From Bacteroidia bacterium (GTDB lineage: Bacteria > Bacteroidota > Bacteroidia > JAIBAJ01), in the NCBI GenBank assembly GCA_019695265.1, contig JAIBAJ010000012.1, positions 1-49,998 on the forward strand: 49,998 nt of DNA. Direction: 5' to 3'. The translations under genes were made by a program, and so were the position numbers. The notes beneath the pieces were generated by a model. That model was not told where the DNA came from. It did not search any database and was given only the letters and a program-made list of their open reading frames with translations. Shown here in pieces: positions 7,879-16,020 of this stretch (position 1 is the first letter of the stretch; each line of letters starts with the position of its first letter).

Positions 7879-9746
7879 TGAACGTAGCTGACATGAATAA
7901 AACAATAGAATTAAAAAAGGATGTCACCATACTTTTTGCCGGTGACAGTGGAGATGGAATTCAATTAACCGGAACCCAATTTACCAATACCAATGCCTTG
8001 TTTGGAAACGATTTAAGTACTTTTCCAAACTTCCCGGCCGAGATTCGTGCCCCACAAGGTACCTTAGCCGGTGTATCCGGATTTCAGTTGCACTTTGGCA
8101 GTATCGAAATTTATACCCCCGGCGACGATTGCGATGTTTTAGTAGTTATGAATGCCGCTGCATTAAAAGCTAATTTAAAGCAATTAAAACAAGGCGGGGT
8201 TATTATTGCAAACATTGATGGATTTGATCCTAAAAACCTCAAATTATCCAAATATCCGGATGGAGTAAATCCTTTGGAAGATAACTCATTAGCTAATTAC
8301 AAGGTATTTAAATTAGACATTACCAAAATGACTAAGGCAGCCTTGGCAGATAGCGGATTGGGAATTAAAGAAATAGATCGAACCAAAAACATGTTTGTTT
8401 TGGGATTTATTCTATGGATGTATAACCGTTCTTTAGACAACAGTTTAAATTACATTAAAGAGCAATTCAAAAAGAAACCGGAAATTGTAGAGGCTAATAC
8501 CAAGGTACTCAAGGCAGGTTACCATTTTGGAGAAACCAGTGAAACCTTTATGACCCGCTACCAGGTGGAAAAAGCCACCATGAAACCCGGAACTTATAGA
8601 AACATTATGGGGAATCAGGCTACGGCCTTAGGATTAATTGCGGCGGCCAAAAAGGCAGGCTTGCAATTATTTTATGGAACCTACCCTATTACACCGGCAT
8701 CAGACATTTTGCACGAACTATCCAAACACAAAAAATTTGGAGTAAAGACCTTTCAAGCCGAAGATGAAATAGCTGCAGTTGCATCGGCAATTGGAGCTAG
8801 CTTTGGTGGAGCTTTAGGCGTTACAGCATCATCAGGACCCGGTATTGCACTGAAAGGAGAAGCCATTGGTTTAGCCCTCATGTTGGAATTACCTCTGGTA
8901 TTGATAAATGTACAACGTGGCGGGCCTTCCACCGGACTTCCAACCAAAACGGAACAAGCGGATTTATTACAGGCAATTTATGGTCGAAACGGCGAATCAC
9001 CTGTGGCAGTAATTGCAGCCCAATCTCCATCCGATTGCTTTGATACCGTGATTGAAGCAACCCGATTAGCAGTGGAACACATGTTACCTGTGTTCTTTTT
9101 ATCAGATGGATATATCGCCAATGGTGCAGAACCCTGGAAATTTCCTCAATCGTCTGAATTACCAACCATCAAACCGGTATTTGCTACCATCAATTCTAAA
9201 ACTGAAGATGGTAAATACTTACCTTACAAACGTGATGAAAAATTAAGTCGGGAATGGGCCATACCCGGTACTAAGGGACTCGAGCACCGAATAGGTGGAA
9301 TTGAAAAAGAACATGAAACGGGTAATATTAGTTACGATCCGGCAAACCATGAATTTATGGTTAAAATGCGCCAGGCAAAGGTGGATAAAATTGCTGATTA
9401 TATTCCGCTACAAACCATTGACAGCGGAGGAGCAAAAGGAAAATTACTGATTGTTGGCTGGGGAAGCACGTATGGTTCCATCACCGCAGCAGTTAAACAG
9501 GCACTGGCTGAGGGTTTGGAAGTATCTCATGTTCATATTAAGTACCTTAACCCTTTCCCTAAGAACCTGGGTGAAATTCTCAATAACTTTGATAAAATAA
9601 TTGTACCGGAAATGAACAATGGACAATTAGTAAGGTTATTACGTGATAAATATTTAGTGCCAGCCCAAGGTTTCAATAAAATAAAAGGTATTCCATTTAC
9701 AGCCAAAGAGATTAAAGATAAAATTGACGAAGTATTGGCTAATTAA
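7878..9746 (+). CDS. korA: 2-oxoacid:ferredoxin oxidoreductase (2-oxoglutarate type), alpha subunit
   Basis: A 622-residue fused gamma-alpha subunit of a 2-oxoacid:ferredoxin oxidoreductase, most like the 2-oxoglutarate (Kor) enzymes that form succinyl-CoA, CO2 and reduced ferredoxin. Residues 12-215 are the gamma domain (AGDSGDGIQLTG). Residues 240-620 are the alpha part, with the YPITP motif at 269-273 and the GIALKGEAIGLALMLELP region. The start overlaps the NifU-like stop by one base; an internal ATG at codon 6 is an alternative. The beta subunit follows after 11 bases. Substrate assignment between 2-oxoglutarate and a branched 2-oxoacid rests on overall resemblance. Confidence 0.9.
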   Translation: MNVADMNKTIELKKDVTILFAGDSGDGIQLTGTQFTNTNALFGNDLSTFPNFPAEIRAPQGTLAGVSGFQLHFGSIEIYTPGDDCDVLVVMNAAALKANLKQLKQGGVIIANIDGFDPKNLKLSKYPDGVNPLEDNSLANYKVFKLDITKMTKAALADSGLGIKEIDRTKNMFVLGFILWMYNRSLDNSLNYIKEQFKKKPEIVEANTKVLKAGYHFGETSETFMTRYQVEKATMKPGTYRNIMGNQATALGLIAAAKKAGLQLFYGTYPITPASDILHELSKHKKFGVKTFQAEDEIAAVASAIGASFGGALGVTASSGPGIALKGEAIGLALMLELPLVLINVQRGGPSTGLPTKTEQADLLQAIYGRNGESPVAVIAAQSPSDCFDTVIEATRLAVEHMLPVFFLSDGYIANGAEPWKFPQSSELPTIKPVFATINSKTEDGKYLPYKRDEKLSREWAIPGTKGLEHRIGGIEKEHETGNISYDPANHEFMVKMRQAKVDKIADYIPLQTIDSGGAKGKLLIVGWGSTYGSITAAVKQALAEGLEVSHVHIKYLNPFPKNLGEILNNFDKIIVPEMNNGQLVRLLRDKYLVPAQGFNKIKGIPFTAKEIKDKIDEVLAN

Positions 9747-9757
9747 ACTCTATTCCT

Positions 9758-10786
9758 ATGACAGAAATTACAGCAACATCCACTGCCTATACCTCCAAAG
9801 AATTAGTAACCGACCAGGACGTGCGGTGGTGTCCGGGTTGTGGCGATTACTCTATTTTAAAACAAGTACAAACCGTAATTCCGGAATTAGGAATTCCAAA
9901 AGAACAATTGGTTTTTGTATCAGGAATTGGATGTTCAAGCCGATTCCCATATTATATGGAAACCTTCGGAATGCATAGTATTCATGGACGAGCTACAGCC
10001 ATTGCCAGCGGTTTAAAAGCTGCCCGTCCAGACCTAAGCGTTTGGTTGGTAACCGGGGATGGAGATGCACTTTCCATCGGAGGAAATCACCTTATCCATT
10101 TATTGAGAAGAAACTTTGATGTAAATGTACTTTTATTCAATAACCAAATTTATGGATTAACTAAAGGACAGTATTCACCTACTTCTGAAAAAGGGAAAGT
10201 GACCAAGTCCTCTCCTATGGGAGCGATTGATCATCCTTTTAATCCACTGGCATTATGCCTGGGTGCAGAATCCACCTTCATAGCACGAAGCATGGACCGT
10301 GACCCGATTCATCTTCGTACCATTCTAAAACGTGCAAATCAACACAAAGGCACTTCTATGGTTGAAATCTACCAAAATTGCAATGTATTTAATGATGGAG
10401 CCTTTGAAGTATTTACAGAAAAATCTTCCAAAGCTGAAGAAACCTTGTTTATAGAACATGGTCAACCATTGGTTTTCGGTGCAAATAAGAATAAAGGAAT
10501 AAAGTTGGATGGATTTAAACCAACCATTGTTGAGTTGGAAGGGAATTCAGTGAACGATTTGTGGATTCATGACGAAACTGACCGTGTAAAAGCTTCCATA
10601 TTAACAAGATTCTTTGATGATCCGGCAAAAGAAGGACATTTACCCAGACCTTTTGGAGTTTTCTATACCGAAAATCGTTTCACCTACGAAGAAGCAATGG
10701 AACAACAATTGCAAGAATCTTTGTCAAAAGGTGAAGGCGATTTGGATGCCTTACTGCGTGGAAATAACACCTGGACTGTAGCCTAA
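9758..10786 (+). CDS. korB: 2-oxoacid:ferredoxin oxidoreductase, beta subunit
   Basis: A 342-residue TPP-binding partner of the preceding alpha subunit. It has the WCPGCGDY motif (residues 24-31) and a [15 protein letters not shown]/Mg motif from residue 100, followed by [16 protein letters not shown]. Further cysteines (GIGCSSR near 59) can complete a 4Fe-4S ligand set, as in other beta subunits. Length is normal. It is co-transcribed with korA and trmD follows 16 bases later, so a housekeeping tRNA-modification gene shares the transcript. Confidence 0.92.
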   Translation: MTEITATSTAYTSKELVTDQDVRWCPGCGDYSILKQVQTVIPELGIPKEQLVFVSGIGCSSRFPYYMETFGMHSIHGRATAIASGLKAARPDLSVWLVTGDGDALSIGGNHLIHLLRRNFDVNVLLFNNQIYGLTKGQYSPTSEKGKVTKSSPMGAIDHPFNPLALCLGAESTFIARSMDRDPIHLRTILKRANQHKGTSMVEIYQNCNVFNDGAFEVFTEKSSKAEETLFIEHGQPLVFGANKNKGIKLDGFKPTIVELEGNSVNDLWIHDETDRVKASILTRFFDDPAKEGHLPRPFGVFYTENRFTYEEAMEQQLQESLSKGEGDLDALLRGNNTWTVA

Positions 10787-10802
10787 TTCCTTCGAACCAG
10801 GA

Positions 10803-11477
10803 ATGAGAATAGATATTATTTCAGTTATTCCCGAGTTGCTTGAAAGTCCTTTTTCGCATAGCATCGTAAAGCGTGCCAGAGAAAAAGGAATTGTTGAAAT
10901 TCAGGTACACCAATTAAGAGATTATACCCCCTATAAGCATAAACAGGTGGATGATTATCCATTTGGTGGTGGCGCAGGAATGGTATTAATGCCCTTACCT
11001 TTAGCAAATTGTATTGAAAGTTTGACAAAGGAAAGAGTGTACGATGAAATCATTTTTGTTACACCGGATGGAGTTACTCATAACCAGGCTTTAGCTAATC
11101 GCTTATCTACGCTCACTAATATTTTGGTAATTTGCGGCCATTACAAAGGAATAGACCAACGAATTAGAGAGAAATATGTGACTTTGGAAATTTCAATTGG
11201 AGATTATGTTCTAAGCGGTGGGGAATTGGCAGCGGCAGTGCTTTGTGATAGCATAGTTAGATTAATTCCCGGTTCGATCGGTGATGAAACATCTGCCCTT
11301 AGCGATTCATTTCAGGATAACTTATTGGCACCTCCCGTTTATACTCGTCCGGCAGATTTTGAAGGTATGAAAGTACCGGATGTTCTATTAAGCGGCCACC
11401 AACGCAAAATTGATGAATGGAGGCATGAACAATCGGTAGAACGAACTAAGATCCGCAGACCTGATTTGTTGGAATAA
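10803..11477 (+). CDS. trmD: tRNA (guanine-37-N1)-methyltransferase TrmD
   Basis: A SPOUT-family methyltransferase of 224 residues that makes m1G37 in tRNAs reading CNN codons and so prevents +1 frameshifting. Family blocks are [39 protein letters not shown] (knot and SAM loop) and the signature [16 protein letters not shown]. Length is typical. It ends the pdh-side plus-strand block; its TAA stop lies in the left half of a perfect palindrome. rpsP, rimM and rplS, its usual partners elsewhere, are not adjacent. Confidence 0.95.
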   Translation: MRIDIISVIPELLESPFSHSIVKRAREKGIVEIQVHQLRDYTPYKHKQVDDYPFGGGAGMVLMPLPLANCIESLTKERVYDEIIFVTPDGVTHNQALANRLSTLTNILVICGHYKGIDQRIREKYVTLEISIGDYVLSGGELAAAVLCDSIVRLIPGSIGDETSALSDSFQDNLLAPPVYTRPADFEGMKVPDVLLSGHQRKIDEWRHEQSVERTKIRRPDLLE

Positions 11478-11508
11478 GCTTATTCCAAGTTCAATTTTTT
11501 TTTTGAAA
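11469..11508 (+). terminator. Palindrome and T run after trmD
   Basis: Bases 11469-11488 form a perfect 20-base palindrome (TTGGAATAAGCTTATTCCAA) that contains the trmD stop codon. A run of ten T follows at about 11495. It fits a terminator and may act on both strands, since minus-strand genes converge here. Confidence 0.6.
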
Positions 11509-11511
11509 TCC

Positions 11512-12330
11512 TTACTTTAATTTTTGCCTTTTGGCGAGTTGCACCATATTTCCATAAACCGGATCGAAATACCAAACTAAAACATTTACATACAATTCAT
11601 CTACATTCCATGAATTATCCAAGTTAGTATTAATTGAAAAATTACCTGTTTGATTTACATTCAAAGAATTGGCAACTAATTGTCCATTGTATTCAGTTAA
11701 GCATTTCCTTAATACATCATCATGAACATTGGGTTTAAAACTCAAATCTCCAACTTGGGGTGATGAAATGTTGTTTTCAGTAATCAAAACAGAAAAAAAC
11801 ACTTTGGTAGGAAAACTATAAATCGATTTATAATCAATTGAAATTTCCAATAAACTGGAAGTGATGGTAGGGTTTATAACCATAGTCATTGCCGGTTCGA
11901 TGTTTTCTTGGGTCCAATCTAAAATTACCTGTTGGCTAAAAGCACTCAATCCGGTATAATTCAAGCCTCCCAATTGTCCATTGTATGCAAAATAAACATA
12001 AGGTAAAGCGAACAAACTATCTTTTGGAACCTGAATGGAATAAAAATCTGCTAGTCCTTGGCTCCAGGAATTGCTTAATGGATCTACCTTCCCATTGGAT
12101 TCGTTTAAATGGCAATTAATAATAACTGCATTGGGATTTCTTAATCGCAACGAGTCCATGGCGGGTTTACCTTGCTTTCCTGAAATGCTATCCCAGGTAG
12201 CAGTGAAACAATAGAAAACAGGTTGCATTTCTGCCGCCGGGAAAGTTGGATTAGTATCCCCCGAAGTTTCATCCTTCTTGCAGGAACTCAAGCATAATAC
12301 GAGTAAAAATAAACCGGTAATTTTGTACAT
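11512..12330 (-). CDS. Omp28-related outer-membrane lipoprotein
   Basis: A 272-residue lipoprotein: signal peptide with lipobox LSSC then KKDE, so predicted to be acylated at Cys16. The mature part resembles the Omp28 family of Bacteroidota: a thioredoxin-like N-terminal half and a beta-rich C-terminal half with the block LITENNISSPQ then VHDDVLRKCLTEYNG. In the family the early motif usually has a WC..C pair; here the corresponding segment CFTATWDSISGKQG lacks the CxxC, so redox activity is unlikely. Function in the family is unknown. It lies nine bases downstream of another lipoprotein gene and probably shares its promoter. Confidence 0.65.
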   Translation of the reverse strand: MYKITGLFLLVLCLSSCKKDETSGDTNPTFPAAEMQPVFYCFTATWDSISGKQGKPAMDSLRLRNPNAVIINCHLNESNGKVDPLSNSWSQGLADFYSIQVPKDSLFALPYVYFAYNGQLGGLNYTGLSAFSQQVILDWTQENIEPAMTMVINPTITSSLLEISIDYKSIYSFPTKVFFSVLITENNISSPQVGDLSFKPNVHDDVLRKCLTEYNGQLVANSLNVNQTGNFSINTNLDNSWNVDELYVNVLVWYFDPVYGNMVQLAKRQKLK

Positions 12331-12339
12331 AACTATGAA

Positions 12340-13524
12340 TTAAAATAAACTCTTGCGATAAAACTCCATTCGTTTAATTCCATCCGAAAAGGAAGCATAC
12401 ACATACTTCTGAGTAAATCTCAATCGCAACAAATTTCCTTTGGATGAATTAGTTGGAACATAAAAAGGAGTTTCAGTTCCGTCCATAGCCATTGTAAATG
12501 GTTGTTGATCTGTTGCATTGGAAGTTGGAAAAACATACAACTTTCCATTTCTAAAACCCTTAATTTCATAGTTTTCATCAGGAGGTAAGGATTTATTCTC
12601 CAAAACCGGTGTAAGCACATTGGTTGTCATATCCAACTGATAGAAGCTTATATCCTGGTCCGTATTTGGATTAAATTTATTCTTTATAAAAACCAGGTTT
12701 ACTATGTTTCCATGTTTTTCAACATAAGTCTTACATAGGAACTTATTGTAAAAAAGGGGTGGATCATGGCTAATTAAGAATGTATCAAGGGTTTGGTTAC
12801 CACGAGCCACACCTATCCAATTGCCATCATTGCTTGGGTAAAAATAGCCTGTATAAATACTTTGGCTTCCTTGAGTATCATAGTTTTCCGAATCAAAAAA
12901 ATAGTCAATGTTGTACATGGCTGAAAGTTCAGAGGTCAATAAAAACTGTGGCTCATCGCTTTGATTTAAGGTGCTATAAGGCCAGAAGGAAGTTTCAGAA
13001 ATGGTTCTAAGCAAATGGTTCTTTACCAGGAATGTTCCCAAGTTATTGCCACCTGTAATGAAATAGCTTCGTTCTCCACCGCTTTTGTTCAGTTCATAGA
13101 AATACTTATCCGTTGTATGCCATGATTGTAAGGCAAAATTCTCGTGGTCAAAACAAAATTGCATGAAATTACCCCAATCAGGTCCGGTTTTTTCAGGTGG
13201 AGTTATTGTTTCAGTTAGTTTTCCTCCTTTAAAATTAAGCATATACCACTTTTTCCTATCCGGAGGATTATCAATGGTGGATTGAGTCATAACCAAGGCT
13301 CTTGTATTATCCAAATACTCCTCAACTATAAATTCTTCCGGGTTAGCATAATAGGCAGGTGCATCTGCTTCTTCGAATGCTCCTACATATTCAAACCCTT
13401 TTAAATCGGAGACAAATTGGTAGGAATCTGAATTCGTATTATCGGTATTGTCCTTTTTGCAAGAGGTAACAAAAAGCAAGGTAATCAGAGGAAAAATCTG
13501 AAAGGTTCGGTTGAGGATAGACAT
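12340..13524 (-). CDS. Hypothetical lipoprotein
   Basis: A 394-residue lipoprotein with signal peptide and lipobox VTSC followed by KKDN. No family is recognised. The mature protein is rich in Tyr, Phe and Asn, with many short predicted beta strands; a beta-propeller-like surface protein is possible but not shown. It is the first gene of a two-gene unit with the Omp28-like lipoprotein. A strong promoter lies immediately upstream (minus-7 TACATTTG, minus-33 TTTG), which fixes this start. Confidence 0.8.
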   Translation of the reverse strand: MSILNRTFQIFPLITLLFVTSCKKDNTDNTNSDSYQFVSDLKGFEYVGAFEEADAPAYYANPEEFIVEEYLDNTRALVMTQSTIDNPPDRKKWYMLNFKGGKLTETITPPEKTGPDWGNFMQFCFDHENFALQSWHTTDKYFYELNKSGGERSYFITGGNNLGTFLVKNHLLRTISETSFWPYSTLNQSDEPQFLLTSELSAMYNIDYFFDSENYDTQGSQSIYTGYFYPSNDGNWIGVARGNQTLDTFLISHDPPLFYNKFLCKTYVEKHGNIVNLVFIKNKFNPNTDQDISFYQLDMTTNVLTPVLENKSLPPDENYEIKGFRNGKLYVFPTSNATDQQPFTMAMDGTETPFYVPTNSSKGNLLRLRFTQKYVYASFSDGIKRMEFYRKSLF

Positions 13525-13538
13525 AAAAATGAATTCCT

Positions 13539-13570
13539 CAAATGTACTTAATCAAATGAATTAAGACAAA
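13539..13570 (-). promoter_or_regulatory. Promoter of the lipoprotein pair
   Basis: Minus strand: a perfect TACATTTG box (13539-13546) with TTTG at 13567-13570, 20 bases upstream, as the minus-33 element. The ATG is 14 bases from the box. Confidence 0.75.
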
Positions 13571-13687
13571 GTTTGAAATTATTCCTACCAGGCAATACCA
13601 ATATATTATTCCCAAGCTTTTGGTAATAATGGACAAATAATGGAAAGGTGAAATTTGGGGGAAAACCGGGTTTGGGATACAGAAAAT

Positions 13688-13840
13688 GTTGGGTTTTGTA
13701 TCGGGTAGGGATAGAAGTGGATAGCCCACAGGAACCCGCAGCCTTAGCGGAGGGTGACGAGGACTAGGAACGTATAGCCCGGACCTGAGCCTAACAAAAT
13801 CTAGTTTAAAATGCTACAGTTGTGCGAAGGTACCCGCATA
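13688..13840 (+). ncRNA. Structured intergenic RNA element, copy 3 (flavo-1-like)
   Basis: Plus strand: CGGGTA, GGGATAG, TAG then CCCACAGG, a hairpin with CCCGC and GCGGAGGGT arms, CGAGGA, CTA, then GTATAGCCC, and a tail ending GGTACCCGCAT. The TAG/CTA arm pairs. It is antisense to, and downstream of, the secreted-protein gene at 13900-14541. Confidence 0.7.
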
Positions 13841-13899
13841 AAAATAACAAAAAAAAAGTCCGACCGGAAAAGCCGAACTTATTCAAACCTTCTAATTTT

Positions 13900-14541
13900 T
13901 TATCTGTTAAAGCAGCAGCGGTAGGTGTTTTGGGTTGTAACAGCAGCTTCACCGGAGCTTTGGCAATTGGTAGTACCAACCACTTTGGCATTAGAAGCAC
14001 CTGTAGCATCATCGACCCACTCGCTATTACCTGTCATGTTGCTGATAAGCAAGGTACCTGCACTAGGACAGGCATTGTACCATTCTGCCCAAGTACAAAG
14101 GTGAGCCGGAGTTCCATTTACACCAAAGGTTCCACAATTTTGGACTGCATTAAACCAGGTATCAGCAGTTTGTTCGTTGTTTAGGATGCAATACGATTGG
14201 TTAACTGCAACAAAATTTGTAGGACAAGCCAGGATAGGAAATTGAACCCAAACCGGCGGACTAGAAAGTGATGAAGAACTATTATACCAGAATTGATTTA
14301 CATCGGTATTGTAAACCAACAAGCCAGGTGAGCATTGGCCAAAGGTGGAGAAAATTGCATTGATAGCGGTAGTAGCCAAACGAGGAACCAACATACCTCT
14401 ATCGGTTGCAGTTACTTCTAACACGGCATCTACTTGAGGAGTAGTGGTACCAACACCTACGTTACCGGAAGTGTTAATTTGGGCATTAACCTGAATAGTC
14501 AGGGAAAGCATTAAGAAAGAACCAAGTACAAGTTTTTTCAC
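13900..14541 (-). CDS. Secreted Cys-rich protein with phage-tail-fibre-like N-terminal segment
   Basis: A 213-residue exported protein with a signal peptide ending at VNAQ. Residues 22-85 carry the phrase VGVGTTTPQ, VLEVTATDRGMLVPRL, GLLVYNTDVNQFWYNS, a segment common at the start of many Bacteroidota surface proteins that resemble tail-fibre or adhesin head regions. The C-terminal half has about nine cysteines and ends YRCCFNR, suggesting a disulfide-stabilised compact domain. No T9SS sorting domain is seen. The binding target is unknown. A perfect minus-7 box lies 23 bases upstream. Confidence 0.75.
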   Translation of the reverse strand: MKKLVLGSFLMLSLTIQVNAQINTSGNVGVGTTTPQVDAVLEVTATDRGMLVPRLATTAINAIFSTFGQCSPGLLVYNTDVNQFWYNSSSSLSSPPVWVQFPILACPTNFVAVNQSYCILNNEQTADTWFNAVQNCGTFGVNGTPAHLCTWAEWYNACPSAGTLLISNMTGNSEWVDDATGASNAKVVGTTNCQSSGEAAVTTQNTYRCCFNR

Positions 14542-14564
14542 TTTTTAGAAATTACAGAGGGGAA

Positions 14565-14572
14565 CAAAGGTA
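14565..14572 (-). promoter_or_regulatory. Minus-7 box TACCTTTG of the Cys-rich secreted protein
   Basis: Exact TAnnTTTG match on the minus strand, 23 bases before the ATG at 14541. Confidence 0.65.
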
Positions 14573-14633
14573 AGTGTTCTTTGAAAAAATCCAAATTTAT
14601 CGAGAGATTCCCCTATTTTTTTTTAATACCGTA

Positions 14634-16013
14634 TTACAAGCCATATTCAGAAACCAGCCAAACAAATGCAGCCATGGATGCTGCCCCATTTTTCAGGTCC
14701 ATTTCATCGATATTTTCAAACACGTCCGTATTGGAATGGTGGTAATAAAAGTACTTGGATGGATCGGGAATAAAACCAACGGAAACACATTTTTTGGCTT
14801 CGACCAGGTGTTCAATATCAGATCCACCACCTTCATGAGGCCAATGAGTTAGACCAAAAGGGATAAAATACTTTTTCCAGGAATTCACTTTGGCGTAAAA
14901 AGATTCATTTGCCCCTTCGATACCAAAACCAAGAGGTTTACCGGCGCCTTCATCGCTTTCAATAGCCATTAAATGCAGTTCACCCGGAGAACCAAAATCT
15001 ACATACGACTTTCCTCCTCTTCCACCATTTTCTTCATTCATAAATGCTACTACCCGGATGGTACGTTTAGGTTTAATACCCAATTGATTAAATAAATAGA
15101 TAATTTCCATCGATTGAACAACTCCTGCCCCATCATCGTGTGCTCCTTCTCCTACATCCCAGCTATCCAAGTGACCGCCTACGGTAATTATTTCATTTGG
15201 AAATTCTGTGCCGGTAAGTTCGGCAATGACATTATAGGAAGGCGAGTCGGGAAAAAATTTACATCCTGAAAAAAGGAAAAGCTTGTCTTTTGGGTTAGCC
15301 TCCAGATGCTTTTTTAGAATTCCTGCATCCAAGGTGCTAATGGCGAAGCATGGAATTTTGGGTAAGCTATCATTGTATCGCATGGTTCCGGTATGAGGGT
15401 AATCGTCGGTACGAGTGCACATGCTTCGAACAATCGTTGCAACTGCACCATACCTTGCAGCTTCTGCCGGTCCTTTCCAACGATAAGCAACGGCCTTGCC
15501 ATAAGATGAAAATGCATTTTCAACAGTTGAATCCATCACAACCGTATAGAAAACGATTTTACCTTCTATTCCGGCTTTACCAAGTTTTTTTAACTGATCA
15601 AAATCCTCCACCATCACCACCTCGGCTTCGATACCATCCTTCCCTGTTTCAACAGAACCGCCTAAAGCCAGAACATCGAGTGGGATAGTTTGATGAGCTG
15701 ATTTAATTACGGCAACCTCAGGCCTACCCCTTTCCCAATGAGGCACCATACAAGCTTGTTTACTTACCCGGTTGGGTTGTAATTTCTGCATTTCTGCTTC
15801 TGCCCAATTCACTGCCTTTTCTGCATTGGGTGAACCACTTAACCGATGTCCGACTTGCTTGCATAGACTTCGAAGCAGGGAATAACTTAACCCTTTTGAT
15901 TTTTCAAATTCAAAAAATTTTCCAATCAAGATGGAATCTTTGTTTTGGGCAAGGAGAGGCATCCAAAACAAAAGGCTGAATCCAAAAAGAATCCAGCCTT
16001 TTTTTAAGAACAT
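14634..16013 (-). CDS. M28 family zinc peptidase (carboxypeptidase Q-like)
   Basis: A 459-residue secreted metallopeptidase with a signal peptide (MFLKKGWILF to LLAQ) and a co-catalytic di-zinc M28 domain. Metal ligands visible in order are His281 and an Asp near 293 (GGHLDSWDVGEGAHDDGAG), Glu327/328 (NEENGG), Asp354 (ESDEG) and a late His (GGSDIEHL). The PA-type insert at about 120-250 is as in plasma carboxypeptidase Q relatives. A dipeptidase or aminopeptidase role in peptide scavenging is inferred. The start at 16013 is preferred over 16031, which overlaps the upstream gene and weakens the signal peptide. It lies directly downstream of the C25 protease gene, likely one operon. A hairpin falls in its first codons. 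Confidence 0.88.
   Translation of the reverse strand: MFLKKGWILFGFSLLFWMPLLAQNKDSILIGKFFEFEKSKGLSYSLLRSLCKQVGHRLSGSPNAEKAVNWAEAEMQKLQPNRVSKQACMVPHWERGRPEVAVIKSAHQTIPLDVLALGGSVETGKDGIEAEVVMVEDFDQLKKLGKAGIEGKIVFYTVVMDSTVENAFSSYGKAVAYRWKGPAEAARYGAVATIVRSMCTRTDDYPHTGTMRYNDSLPKIPCFAISTLDAGILKKHLEANPKDKLFLFSGCKFFPDSPSYNVIAELTGTEFPNEIITVGGHLDSWDVGEGAHDDGAGVVQSMEIIYLFNQLGIKPKRTIRVVAFMNEENGGRGGKSYVDFGSPGELHLMAIESDEGAGKPLGFGIEGANESFYAKVNSWKKYFIPFGLTHWPHEGGGSDIEHLVEAKKCVSVGFIPDPSKYFYYHHSNTDVFENIDEMDLKNGAASMAAFVWLVSEYGL
15970..16005. other. Hairpin inside the start of the M28 gene
   Basis: AAAAGGCTG (15970-15978) pairs perfectly with CAGCCTTTT (15994-16002) across 15 bases, within the first 15 codons of the M28 peptidase. 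On the plus strand it is followed by seven T; on the minus strand by TTTTGTTTTGG. It could act as an attenuator between the C25 and M28 genes, but could also be chance. Confidence 0.35.
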
Positions 16014-16020
16014 ATTATTT

